Source: Hydractinia symbiolongicarpus (taxonomy: Eukaryota > Cnidaria > Hydrozoa > Anthoathecata > Hydractiniidae). Taken from it: a stretch of 64,000 bases of DNA. A program made the translations under genes and the position numbers. Below the pieces are notes generated by a model, which was given only the letters and a program-made list of their open reading frames with translations, was not told the DNA's origin and searched no databases. The stretch spans positions 30,219,851 to 30,283,850 of the forward strand of contig NC_079877.1 in NCBI RefSeq assembly GCF_029227915.1, read 5' to 3'. Positions 48,260 through 57,491 of the stretch are shown one piece after another (the stretch's first letter is position 1; each line of letters opens with the position of its first letter).

Positions 48260-48769
48260 TCTTATATCGCATGACCGGAAATGTCCTCGGTCAGAGAATA
48301 TTGATTACGCTTAAAAATTTCGTCCCCAGAAAGACGCAAATTTTAGAAAAGGTATAATTAATAAGTGTTTGTCGCATTGGGGAAAAATGTCACTTGTACC
48401 ACTTGATTTTGCGGAAAATTTCGGTTATTTTTCGAAACAGAGATCTAAAGCGTTTAAACGACAGAAGATTTGGATTTACAGCTTGTTAAGAGCGATAGTC
48501 CGAATGAAACGGTGTTACAGTCATGTTCAACATTTTTCTTGATAATTGCATAATATTTAACATTTAACCCACAAGAGTATAATTTTCGGCGTTTCATTAT
48601 TGTACCCACGCAATGTGAACTTGTCAAAGTTTACTTGTCAAGGGACAGACTTAGGACTTCGGATCTTAGGTTCATTGGTTAGAGCAAAAACCTTCCTGCT
48701 AATGTCAGAATAAGCCATTTTTGGTTTACTTGAATTTTTTTGGGACGGGGATTTTATATCTTAAAAAAA

Positions 48770-48851
48770 GGCAGGATGGCCGAGCGGTCTAAGGCGCTGG
48801 TTTTAGGCACCAGTCACTTCGGTGGCGCGAGTTCGAATCTCGCTCCTGTCA
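48770..48851 (+). tRNA. tRNA-Leu(TAG), position A
   Basis: TAG consensus. Confidence 0.88.
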
Positions 48852-49236
48852 ACTAATCATACATGTCTGAAAAGTACGTCAGACAAACGTTTTTATTTCC
48901 GCTTAACTATTTTGCCTAGAAAAATGCGCGAACGTTTAAAAAGGATGTATCACAAGTTTCGCTTGCATGCAGGACGGGATCGCTAAAACTGCTTGACTGT
49001 GCAGGTATTTCCGCCCACAATCAGGCAAAACTCTCTTAATTGATGAAAAGTCACGGGACGAATACACTTGCAATGGAATGGGCAGAGCTGGTTTGGTATC
49101 AACGTATTATTTTGCGTCACTTACTTATTTCAATATTCCATATATTTCGGTCATTTTTACATGTCATCTACTGCTTAAATACGCGTAAATACTATTTTCC
49201 TTGCACTCTCGTCCACATTATGTATTTGAAAAACCG

Positions 49237-49318
49237 GGCAGGATGGCCGAGCGGTCTAAGGCGCTGGTTTAAGGCACCAGTCACTTCGGTGGCGCGAGTT
49301 CGAATCTCGCTCCTGTCA
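49237..49318 (+). tRNA. tRNA-Leu(AAG), position B
   Basis: Consensus; the downstream flank lacks ~28 bp after TCTTATATCGCA. Confidence 0.88.
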
Positions 49319-49818
49319 TCTTATATCGCAGAGAATATTGATTACGCTTAAAAACTTCGTCCCCAGAAAGACGCAGATTTGAGAAAAAGTATAATTAATA
49401 AGTGTTTGTCGCATTGGGGAAAAATGTCACTTGTACCACTTGATTTTGCGGAAAATTTCGTTTATTTTACGAAATAGAGATCTAAAGCGTTTAAAGGACA
49501 GGAGATTTGGATTTACAGCTTGTTAAGAGCGGTAGTTCGAATGAAACGGTCTTACAGTCATGTTGAACATTTTTCTTGATAATTGCATAATATTTAACAT
49601 TTAACCCACAAGACTATAATTTTCGGCGTTTGATTATTGTACCTACGCAATGTGAACTTGTCAAAGTTTACTTGTAAATGGACAGACTTAGGACGTCGGA
49701 TCTTAAGTTAATTGGTCAGAGCAAAAAACTTCCTGCTAATGTCAGAATAAGCCATTTTTGGTTTACTTGAACTTTTTTTGTTTTTCTTTGGGACGGGGAT
49801 TTTATAACTTAAAAATAA

Positions 49819-49900
49819 GGCAAGATGACCCAGAGGTCTAAGGCGCTGGTTTTAGGCACCAGTCACTTCGGTGGCGCGAGTTCGAATCTCGTTCCTGTCA
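49819..49900 (+). tRNA. tRNA-Leu(TAG), position A, degenerate
   Basis: GGCAAGATGACCCAGAGG damages the acceptor, A box and D arm. Confidence 0.5.
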
Positions 49901-50285
49901 ACTGATCAAACATGTCTGAAAAGTATATCGAACAAACGTTTTTATTTCTGCTTAACTATTTTGCCTAGGAAAAAGCGCGAACGTTTAAAAAGGATGTTTC
50001 ACAAGTTTCGCTTGCATGCAGGACGGGATCACTAAAACTGCTTGACTGTGCAGGTAATTCCGCCCACAATCAGGCAAAACTCTCTAAATATATAAAAAGT
50101 CACGGGACGAATGCATTTGCAATGGAATGGGCAGAGCTGGTTGGGTATCAACGTATTATTTTGCGTCACTTACTTATTTGAATTTTTCATATATTTTGGT
50201 CATTTTTACATGTCATCTAGTGCTTAAATACGCGTAAATACTATTTTCTCTGCACGCTTGTCGACATTATGTATTTGAAAAACCG

Positions 50286-50367
50286 GACAGGATGGCCGAG
50301 CGGTCTAAGGCGCTGGTTTAAGGCACCAGTCACTTCGGTGGAGCGAGTTCGAATCTCGCTCCTGTCA
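50286..50367 (+). tRNA. tRNA-Leu(AAG), position B
   Basis: GACAGGA acceptor pairs perfectly; GGAGCGAG. Confidence 0.8.
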
Positions 50368-50878
50368 TCTTATATCGCATAACCGGAAATGTCCTCGGAC
50401 AGAGAATATTGATTACGCTTAAAAACTTCGTCCCCAGAAAGGCGAAAATTTTAGAAAAAGTATAATTAACAAGTCTTTGTCGCATTGGGGAAAAATGGCA
50501 CTTGTACCACTTGATTTTGCGGAAAATTTCGTTTATTTTTCGAAACAGAGATCTAAACCTCTTAAACGAAAGGAGATTGCGATTTACAACTTGTTAAGAG
50601 CAATTGTCCGAATGAAACGTTCTTACAGTCATGTTCAACATATTTCTTGATAATTGCATAATTTTTAACATTTAACCCACAGGAATATAATTTTCGGCGC
50701 TTCATTATTCTACCCACGCAATGTGAACTTGTCAAAGTTTACTTGTCAAGGGACAGACTTAGGACTTCGGATCTTAGGTTCATTGGTTAGAGCAAAAACC
50801 TTCCTGCTAATGTCAGAATAAGCCATTTTTGGTTTACTTGAACTTTTTTGGGACGGGGATTTTATATCTTAAAAAAAA

Positions 50879-50960
50879 GGCAGGATGGCCGAGAGGTCTA
50901 AGGCGCTGGTTTTAGGCACCAGTCACTTCGGTGGCGCGAGTTCGAATCTCGCTCCTGTCA
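50879..50960 (+). tRNA. tRNA-Leu(TAG), position A
   Basis: GAGAGGTC D loop, otherwise TAG consensus. Confidence 0.8.
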
Positions 50961-51345
50961 ACTAATCATACATGTCTGAAAAGTACGTCGGACAAACGTT
51001 TTTATTTCCGCTTAACTATTTTGCCTAGAAAAATGCGCGAACGTTTAAAAAGGATGTATCACCAGTTTCGCTTGCATGCAGGACGGGATCGCTAAAACTG
51101 CTTGACTGTGCAGGTATTTCCGCCCACAATCAGGCAAAACTCTCTAAATTGATGAAAAGTCACGGGACGAATACACTTGCAATGGAATGGGCAGAGCTGG
51201 TTGGGTATCAATGTATTATTTTGCGTCACTTACTTATTTCAACATTCCATATATTTCGGTCATTTTTACATGTCATCTACTGCTTAAATACGCGTAAATA
51301 CTATTTTCCTTGCACTCTCGTCCACATTATGTATTTGAAAAACCG

Positions 51346-51414
51346 GGCAGTATGGCCGAGCGGTCTAAGGCGCTGGTCACTTCGGTGACGCGAGTTCGAA
51401 TCTCGCTCCTGTCA
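51346..51414 (+). pseudogene. tRNA-Leu with anticodon arm deleted, second case
   Basis: Same 13 nt deletion as at 39714, with different neighbouring changes (GGCAGTA, GGTGACGCG). Confidence 0.85.
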
Positions 51415-51927
51415 TCTTATATCGCATGTCCGGAAATATCATGGGACAGAGAATATTGATTACGCTTAAAAACTTCGTCCCGGGAAAGACGCAAATTTTA
51501 GAAAAAAAGTATAATTAACAAGTCTTTGTCGCATTGGGGAAAATTGTCACTTGTACCACTTGATTTTGCGGAAAATTTCATTTAATTTTCGAAACAGAGA
51601 TCTAAAGCGCCTAAACGACAGGAGATTTCGATTTACAACTTGTTAAGAGCGATTGTCCGAATGAAACGTTCTTACAGTCATGTTCAACATATTTCTGGAT
51701 AATTGCATAATTTTTAACATTTAAGCCACAAGAGTATAATTTTCGGCGTTTCATTATTGTACCCACGCAATGTGAACTTGTCAAAGTTTACTTGTCAACT
51801 GACAGACTTAGGACTTCGGATCTTAGGTTAATTGGTTAGAGCAAAAACTTTCCTGCTAATGTCACCATAAGCCATTTTTGGTTTACTTGAACTTTTTTGG
51901 GACGGGGATTTTATATCTTAAAAAGTA

Positions 51928-52009
51928 GGCAGGATGGCCGAGCGGTCTAAGGCGCTGGTTTTAGGCACCAGTCACTTTGGTGGCGCGAGTTCGAATCTCG
52001 CTCCTGTCA
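51928..52009 (+). tRNA. tRNA-Leu(TAG), position A
   Basis: Variable loop TTTG. Confidence 0.85.
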
Positions 52010-52395
52010 ACTAATCATACATGTCTGAAAAGTACGTCGGACAGACGTTTTTATTTCCGCTTAACTATTTTGCCTAGAAAAATGCACGAACGTTTAAAAA
52101 GGAAGTATCACAAGTTTCGCTTGCATGCAGGACGGAATCGCTAAAACTGCTTGACTGTGCAGGTAATTCCGCCCACAATCAGGCAAAACTCTCTTAATTG
52201 ATGAAGAGTCACGGGACGAATACACTTGCAATGGAATGTGCAGAGCTGGTTGGGTATCAACGTATTATTTTGCGTCACTTACTTATTTGAATTTTTCATA
52301 CATTTCGGTCATTTTTACATGTCATCTAGTGCTTAAATACGCGTAAATACTTTTTTGCTCTGCACCCTCGTCGACATTATGTATTTTAAAAACCG

Positions 52396-52477
52396 GGCAG
52401 GATGGCCGAGCGGTCTAAGGCGCTGGTTTAAGGCAACAGTCACTTCGGTGGCGCGAGTTCGAATCTCGCTCCTGTCA
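52396..52477 (+). tRNA. tRNA-Leu(AAG), position B
   Basis: AACAG in place of ACCAG (one mismatch). Confidence 0.75.
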
Positions 52478-52988
52478 TCTTATATCGCATGACCGGAAAT
52501 GTCCTCGGACAGAGAATATTGACTACGCTTAAAAACTTCGTCCCCAGAAAGACGCAAATTTTAGAAAAAGTATAATTAATAAGATTTTGTCGCATTGGGG
52601 AAAAATTTCACTTGTACCACTTGATTTTGCGGAAAATTTCGTTTATTTTTCGAACCAGAGATCTAAAGCGCTTAAACGACAGGAGATTTGGATTTACAGC
52701 TTGTTAAGAGCGATTGTCCGAATGAAGCGTTCTTACAGTCATGTTCAACATATTTCTTGACAATTGCATAATTTTTAACATTTAACCCACAAGAGTATAA
52801 TTTTCGGCGTTTCATTATTGTACCCACGCATTGTGAACTTGTCAAAGTTTACTTGTCAACGGACAGACTTAGGACTTCGGATCTTAGGTTAATTAGTTAG
52901 AGCAAAAACTTTCCTGCTAATGTCAGCATAAGCCTTTTTTGGTTTACTTGAACTTTTTTGGGACGGGGACTTTATATCTTAAAAAGTA

Positions 52989-53070
52989 GGCAGGATGGCC
53001 GAGCGGTCTAAGGCGCTGGTTTTAGGCACCAGTCTCTTCGGTGGTGCGAGTTCGAATCTCGCTCCTGTCA
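52989..53070 (+). tRNA. tRNA-Leu(TAG), position A
   Basis: Variable arm CTCTTCGGTG (one mismatch); GGTGCGAG. Confidence 0.78.
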
Positions 53071-53442
53071 ACTAATATTACATGTCTGAAAAGTACGTCG
53101 GACAAACGTTTTTATTTCCGCTTAACTATTTCGCCTAGAAAAATGCGCGAACGGTTAAAAAGGATGTTTCACAAGTTTCGCTTGCATGCAGGACGGGATC
53201 GCTAAAACTGCTTGACTGTGCAGGAAATTCCGCCCACAATCAGGCAAAACTCTCTTAATTGATGAAGAGTCACGGGACGAATACCCTTGCAATGGATTTG
53301 GGTATCAACGTATTAATTTGCGTCACTTACTTATTTGAATTTTTCATACATTTCGGTCATTTTTACATGTCATCTAGTGCTTAAATACGCGTAAATACTA
53401 TTTTTTCTGCACGCTTGTCCACATTATGTTTTTGAAAAACCG

Positions 53443-53524
53443 GGCAGGATGGCCGAGCGGTCTAAGGCGCTGGTTTAAGGCACCAGTCACTTCGGTGGCG
53501 CGAGTTCGAATCTCGCTCCTGTCA
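53443..53524 (+). tRNA. tRNA-Leu(AAG), position B
   Basis: Consensus. Confidence 0.88.
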
Positions 53525-54033
53525 TCTTATATGGCATGTCCGTAAATGTCCTCGGACAGAGGATATTGATTGCACTTAAAAACTTTGTCTCCAGATAGAC
53601 GCAAATTTAAAAAAAGTATAATTAACAAGTCTTCGTCGCATTGGGGAAAAATGGCACTTGTACCACTTGAGTTTGCGGAGCATTTCGTTTATTTTACGAA
53701 ACAGAGATCTAAAGCGTTTAAACGACAGGAGATTTGGATTTACAGCTTGTTAAGAGCGATTGTCCGAATGAAACGGTCTTACAGTCATGTTCAACATTTT
53801 TCTTGATAATTGCATGATTTTTAACATTTTACTCACAAGAGTATAATTTTCGGCGTTTCATTATTGTACCCACGCAATGTGAACTTGTCAAAGTTTACTT
53901 GTCAAGGGACAGACTTAGGACTTCGGATCTTAGGTTAATTAGTTAGAGCAAAAACCTTCCTGCTAATGTCAGAATAAGCAATTTTTGGTTTACTTGAACT
54001 TTTTTGGGACGGGGATTTTATATCTTAAAATAA

Positions 54034-54115
54034 GGCAGGATGGCTGAGCGGTCTAAGGCGCTGGTTTTAGGCACCAGTCACTTCGGTGGCGCGAGTTTGA
54101 ATCTCGCTCCTGTCA
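54034..54115 (+). tRNA. tRNA-Leu(TAG), position A
   Basis: GGCTGAGCGG D arm; TTTGAAT T loop. Confidence 0.7.
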
Positions 54116-54500
54116 ACTAATAATACATGTCTGAAAAGTACGTCGGACAAACGTTTTTATTTCCGCTTAACTATTTCGCCTAGAAAAATGCGCGAACGGT
54201 TAAAAAGGATGTTTCACAAGTTTCGCTTGCATGCAGGACGGGATCGCTAAAACTGCTTGACTGTGCAGGTAATTCCGCCCACAATCAGGCAAAACGCTCT
54301 GAATTGATGAAAAGTCACGGGACGAATACACTTGCGATGGAATGTGCGGAGCTGTTTGGGTATCAACGTATTATTTTGCGTCACTTACTTATTTGAATTT
54401 TTCATACATTTCGGTCATTTTTACATGTCATCTACTGCTTAAGTACGCGTAAATACTATTTTCTCTGCACGCTCGTCGACATTATGTATTTGAAAAACCG

Positions 54501-54582
54501 GACAGGATGGCCGAGCGGTCTAAGGCGCTGGTTTAAGGCACCAGTCACTTCGGTGGCGCGAGTTCGAATCTCGCTTCTGTCA
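54501..54582 (+). tRNA. tRNA-Leu(AAG), position B
   Basis: GACAGGA with TTCTGTC (one G-U). Confidence 0.8.
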
Positions 54583-55093
54583 TCTCATATCGCATGACCG
54601 GAAATGTCCTCGGACAGAGAATATTGATTGCGCTTAAAAACTTCTTCCCCAGAAAGACGCAAATTTTAGAAAAAGTATAATTAATAAGTTTTTGTCGCAT
54701 TGGGGAAAAATGTCACTTGTACCACTTGATTTTGAGGAAAATTGCGTTTATTTTTCGAAACAGAGATCTAAAGCGTTTAAACGACAGGAGATTTGGATTT
54801 ACAGCTTGTTAAGAGCGATTGTCCGAATGAAACGGTCTTACAGTCATGTTCAACATTTTTCTTGATAATTGCATAATATTTCACATTTAACCCACAAGAG
54901 TATAATTTTCGGCGTTTCATTATTGTACCCACGCAATGTGAACTTGTCAAAGTTTACTTGTCGAGGGACAGACTTAGGACTTCGGATTTTAGGTTAATTG
55001 GTTAGAGCAAAAAGCTTCCTGCTAATGTCAGAATAAGCCAATTTTGGTTTACTTGAACTTTTTTGGGACGGGGATTTTATATCTTAAAAATAA

Positions 55094-55175
55094 GGCAGGA
55101 TGGCCGAGCGGTCTAAGGCGCTGGTTTTAGGCACCAGTCACTGCGGTGTCGCGGGTTTGAATCTCGCTCCTGTCA
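55094..55175 (+). tRNA. tRNA-Leu(TAG), position A
   Basis: Variable arm CACTGCGGTG; GCGGG T stem; TTTGAAT T loop. Confidence 0.68.
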
Positions 55176-55560
55176 ACTAATCATACATGTCTGAAAAGTA
55201 CGTCGGACAAACGTTTTTATTTTCGCTTAACTATTTTGCCTAGAGAAATGCGCGAACGTTTAAAAAGGATGTATCACAAGTTTCGCTTGCATGCAGGACG
55301 GGACCGCTAAAACTGCTTGACTGTGCAGGTATTTCCGCCCACAATCAGGCAAAACTCTCTAAATTGATGAAAAGTCACGGGACGAATACACTTGCAATGG
55401 AATATGCGGAGCTGGTTGGGTATCAACGTATTAATTTGCGTCACTTACTTATTTGAATTTTTCATACATTTCGGTCATTTTTACATGTCATCTAGTGCTT
55501 AAATACGCGTAAATACTATTTTTTCTGCACGCTCGTCCACATTATGTTTTTGAAAAACCA

Positions 55561-55642
55561 TGCAGGATGGCCGAGCGGTCTAAGGCGCTATTTTAAGGCA
55601 CCAGTCACTTCGGTGGCGCGAGTTCGAATCTCGCTCCTGTCA
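55561..55642 (+). tRNA. tRNA-Leu(AAG), position B
   Basis: TGCAGGA loses the first acceptor pair; CTATT weakens the anticodon stem. Confidence 0.6.
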
Positions 55643-56152
55643 TCTTATATCGCATGACCGGAAATTTCCTTGGACAGAGGATATTGATTACGCTTAAAAA
55701 CTTCGTCCCCAGAAAGACGCAAATTTAAAAAAAGTATAATCAACAAGTCTTTGTCGCATTGGGGAAAAGTGTCACTTGTACCACTTGATTTTGCGGAAAA
55801 TTTCGTTTATTTTTCGAAACAGAGATCTAAAGCGTTTAAACGACAGGAGATTTGGATTTACAGCTTGTTAAGAGCGATAGTCCGAATGAAACGTTCTTAC
55901 AGTCATGTTCAACATTTTTCTTGATAATTGCTTAATTTTTAACATTTTACTCACAAGAGTATAATTTTCGACGTTTCATTATTGTACCCACGCAATGTAG
56001 ACTTGTCAAAGTTTACTTGTCAACGGACAGACTTAAGACTTCGGATCTTAGGTTAATTGGTTAGAGCAAAAACCTTCCTGCTAATGTCAGCATAAGCCAT
56101 TTTTGGTTTACTTGAACTTTTTTTGGACGGGGACTTTATATCTTAAAAAGTA

Positions 56153-56234
56153 GGCAGGATGGCCGAGCGGTCTAAGGCGCTGGTTTTAGGCACCAGTCAC
56201 TTTGGTGGCGCGAGTTCGAATCTCGCTCCTGTCA
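56153..56234 (+). tRNA. tRNA-Leu(TAG), position A
   Basis: Variable loop TTTG. Last A copy before the border. Confidence 0.85.
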
Positions 56235-56619
56235 ACTAATCATACCTGTCTGAAAAGTACGTCGGACAAACATTTTTATTTTCGCTTAACTATTTTGCCT
56301 AAAAAAATGAGCGAACGTTTAAAAAGGATGTATCACAAGTTTCGCTTGCATGCAGGACGGGATCGCTAAAACTGCTTGACTGTGCAGGTAATACCGCCCA
56401 CAATCAGGCAAGACTCTTTTAATTGATGAAAAGTCACGGGACGAATGCACTTGCATTGGAATGTGCAGAGCTGGTTGGGTATCAACGTATTATTTTGCGT
56501 CACTTACTTATTTGAATTTTTCATACATTTCGGTCATGTTTACATGTTATCTAGTGCTTAAATACGCGTAAATACTATTTTCTCTGCACGCTCGTCGACA
56601 TTATGTATTTGAAAAACCG

Positions 56620-56701
56620 GGCAGAATGGCCGAGCGGTCTAAGGCGCTGGTTTAAGGCACCAGTCACTTCTGTGGCGCGAGTTCGAATCTCGCTTCTGTC
56701 A
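56620..56701 (+). tRNA. tRNA-Leu(AAG), position B, last of the array
   Basis: GGCAGAA is matched by TTCTGTC, so the A-U pair is restored, unlike 28007. Variable loop TTCT. Confidence 0.82.
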
Positions 56702-56968
56702 TCTTATATCGCATGACCGGAAATGTCCTCGGACAGAGAATATTGATTACGCTTAAAAACTTCGTCCCCAGAAAGACGCAAATTTTAGAAAAAGTATAAT
56801 TAATAAGTTTTTGTCGTATTGGGGAAAAATGTCACTTGTACCACTTGATTTTGCGGAAAATTTTGTTTTTTTTTGAAACAGAGATCTAAAGCGCTTAAAC
56901 GACAGGAGATTTCGATTTACAGCTTGTTAAGAGCGAGAGATAGGGAAATGCCGATGTTGGTGCAAATC

Positions 56969-57110
56969 CGTTAGCACTTTACCAACGTCAAATCATGGAT
57001 CATACCCGTTAAATCAACGATAGAAGAGTCCATAAAATTCGTTAGCACTTTACCATTTTACGTCAGAAGAATAGATCATATCCGTTAAATCAACGATAGA
57101 AGAATTTCTG
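56969..57110. repeat. Two ~71 bp direct repeats next to the array border
   Basis: CGTTAGCACTTTACCA starts at 56,969 and again at 57,040. GATCATACCCGTTAAATCAA (56,998) recurs with one change at 57,074, followed by CGATAGAAGA in both; a 5 nt indel separates the halves. No similarity to the tRNA unit. It may belong to the end of the virus-like element. Confidence 0.8.
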
Positions 57111-57197
57111 TCCCCCCACCCCACCCCCCCTCCCAATCCCCGCCGTGTCCCCCCCACCCCCCTGGGCCTCCACCCCCCAACCCTGCCGTGTCCCCCC
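57111..57197. repeat. C-rich tract (G-rich on - strand)
   Basis: Nearly pure C with many runs of 4-7 C, containing GCCGTGTCCCCCC twice (57,142 and 57,185). The - strand has enough G-runs for several G-quadruplexes. Base composition is unlike the A+T-rich surroundings. Confidence 0.85.
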
Positions 57198-57314
57198 ATT
57201 ACAGTGATAGGATTCAACTGTGTCTATAATGGCCCCAAGCGTACGTAGTAATGCTATCAATGATAATAAAACATAAATTCTCAAATAACAACACGCAAGC
57301 AGTTTTTGTTATAT
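57198..57314. other. Spacer without recognisable feature
   Basis: A+T-rich non-coding sequence between the C tract and the inverted repeat. I see no gene, RNA or repeat in it. Confidence 0.6.
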
Positions 57315-57481
57315 AATTAAAACATCTGTCAATCAAACGCTTATAACAATAGGATTTTACATACCAGAAAGTTGTTTACATAAGAAAAAGTCAAAACGAA
57401 AGTAGCCGTTGATAAGGATATTTGGTATGTAAGGAATGCATTGTTCTCTATTGTTATTCTGGTTTGATTGACATTTAATTG
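57315..57481. repeat. Imperfect long inverted repeat in three matching blocks
   Basis: Left blocks TGTCAATCAAAC (57,327-57,338), ATAACAATAG (57,343-57,352) and TTACATACCA (57,357-57,366) are matched in reverse order by TGGTATGTAA (57,423-57,432), CTATTGTTAT (57,448-57,457) and GTTTGATTGACA (57,462-57,473). An outer AATTAAA pair extends it beyond a 5 nt bulge. The unpaired centre is ~56 nt. It lies just beyond the 3' end of the leftmost viral gene; it could be a terminal hairpin, an origin or a small transposon remnant. Confidence 0.8.
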
Positions 57482-57491
57482 ACGTCATTCT

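Larger units (their letters stand above)
1..56936 (+). repeat. Giant tandem array of tRNA-Leu units, about 53 copies, open at left edge
   Basis: A ~1,060 bp unit repeats head to tail. Each full unit holds a position-A tRNA, a 385 bp spacer, a position-B tRNA 467 bp downstream of A (start to start), and a ~510 bp spacer to the next A. The A downstream flank begins AACTAATCATACATG, the B downstream flank ATCTTATATCGCATG. The A upstream flank ends ATCTTAAAAA plus a few variable bases, the B upstream flank TATTTGAAAAACCG. Neighbouring units differ by a few percent or less, and variants occur in blocks, as expected of unequal crossing-over and gene conversion. The array is cut by the left edge and ends at 56,936 inside the B-to-A spacer. 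Copy number in the real genome may differ, because such arrays are hard to assemble. I see no protein gene, rRNA, 5S or snRNA in the spacers. Confidence 0.95.
39461..56936 (+). repeat. Long TAG/AAG block ending at the array border
   Basis: From here to the border position A is TAG and position B is AAG, except B at 46060, which is TAG. Units are more diverged from each other than at 16,945-24,362. The last B tRNA ends at 56,701 and the repeat sequence stops at 56,936 within GCTTGTTAAGAGCGA. Confidence 0.85.

Noticed and set aside
49777-49790. T-rich insertion (TTTTTTTGTTTTTCTTT) in one unit's A leader
   Set aside because: A single slippage-type insertion in a homopolymer region; no sign of function.
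1043-56234. Dozens of repeated 60-103 codon ORFs, many 88 codons long with the same start
   Set aside because: They run through the tRNA body and its spacer, exist only because the unit repeats, and break wherever a unit varies. No domain or start context supports them.
10460-56701. Suppressor tRNA for the in-frame TAA codons of the viral genes
   Set aside because: Reading UAA needs anticodon TTA. The array has AAG, TAG, TAT and TTG; the TAG anticodon reads CUA, not a stop codon.
1-56936. CRISPR array or rDNA-like array
   Set aside because: The regularly spaced repeat is a folded tRNA with ~400-500 bp conserved spacers, not short repeats with unique spacers; no rRNA or 5S sequence is visible.
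57090-57284. 64-codon - strand ORF over the C-rich tract
   Set aside because: Its Gly-rich product is a translation of the G-run repeat, with no other support.
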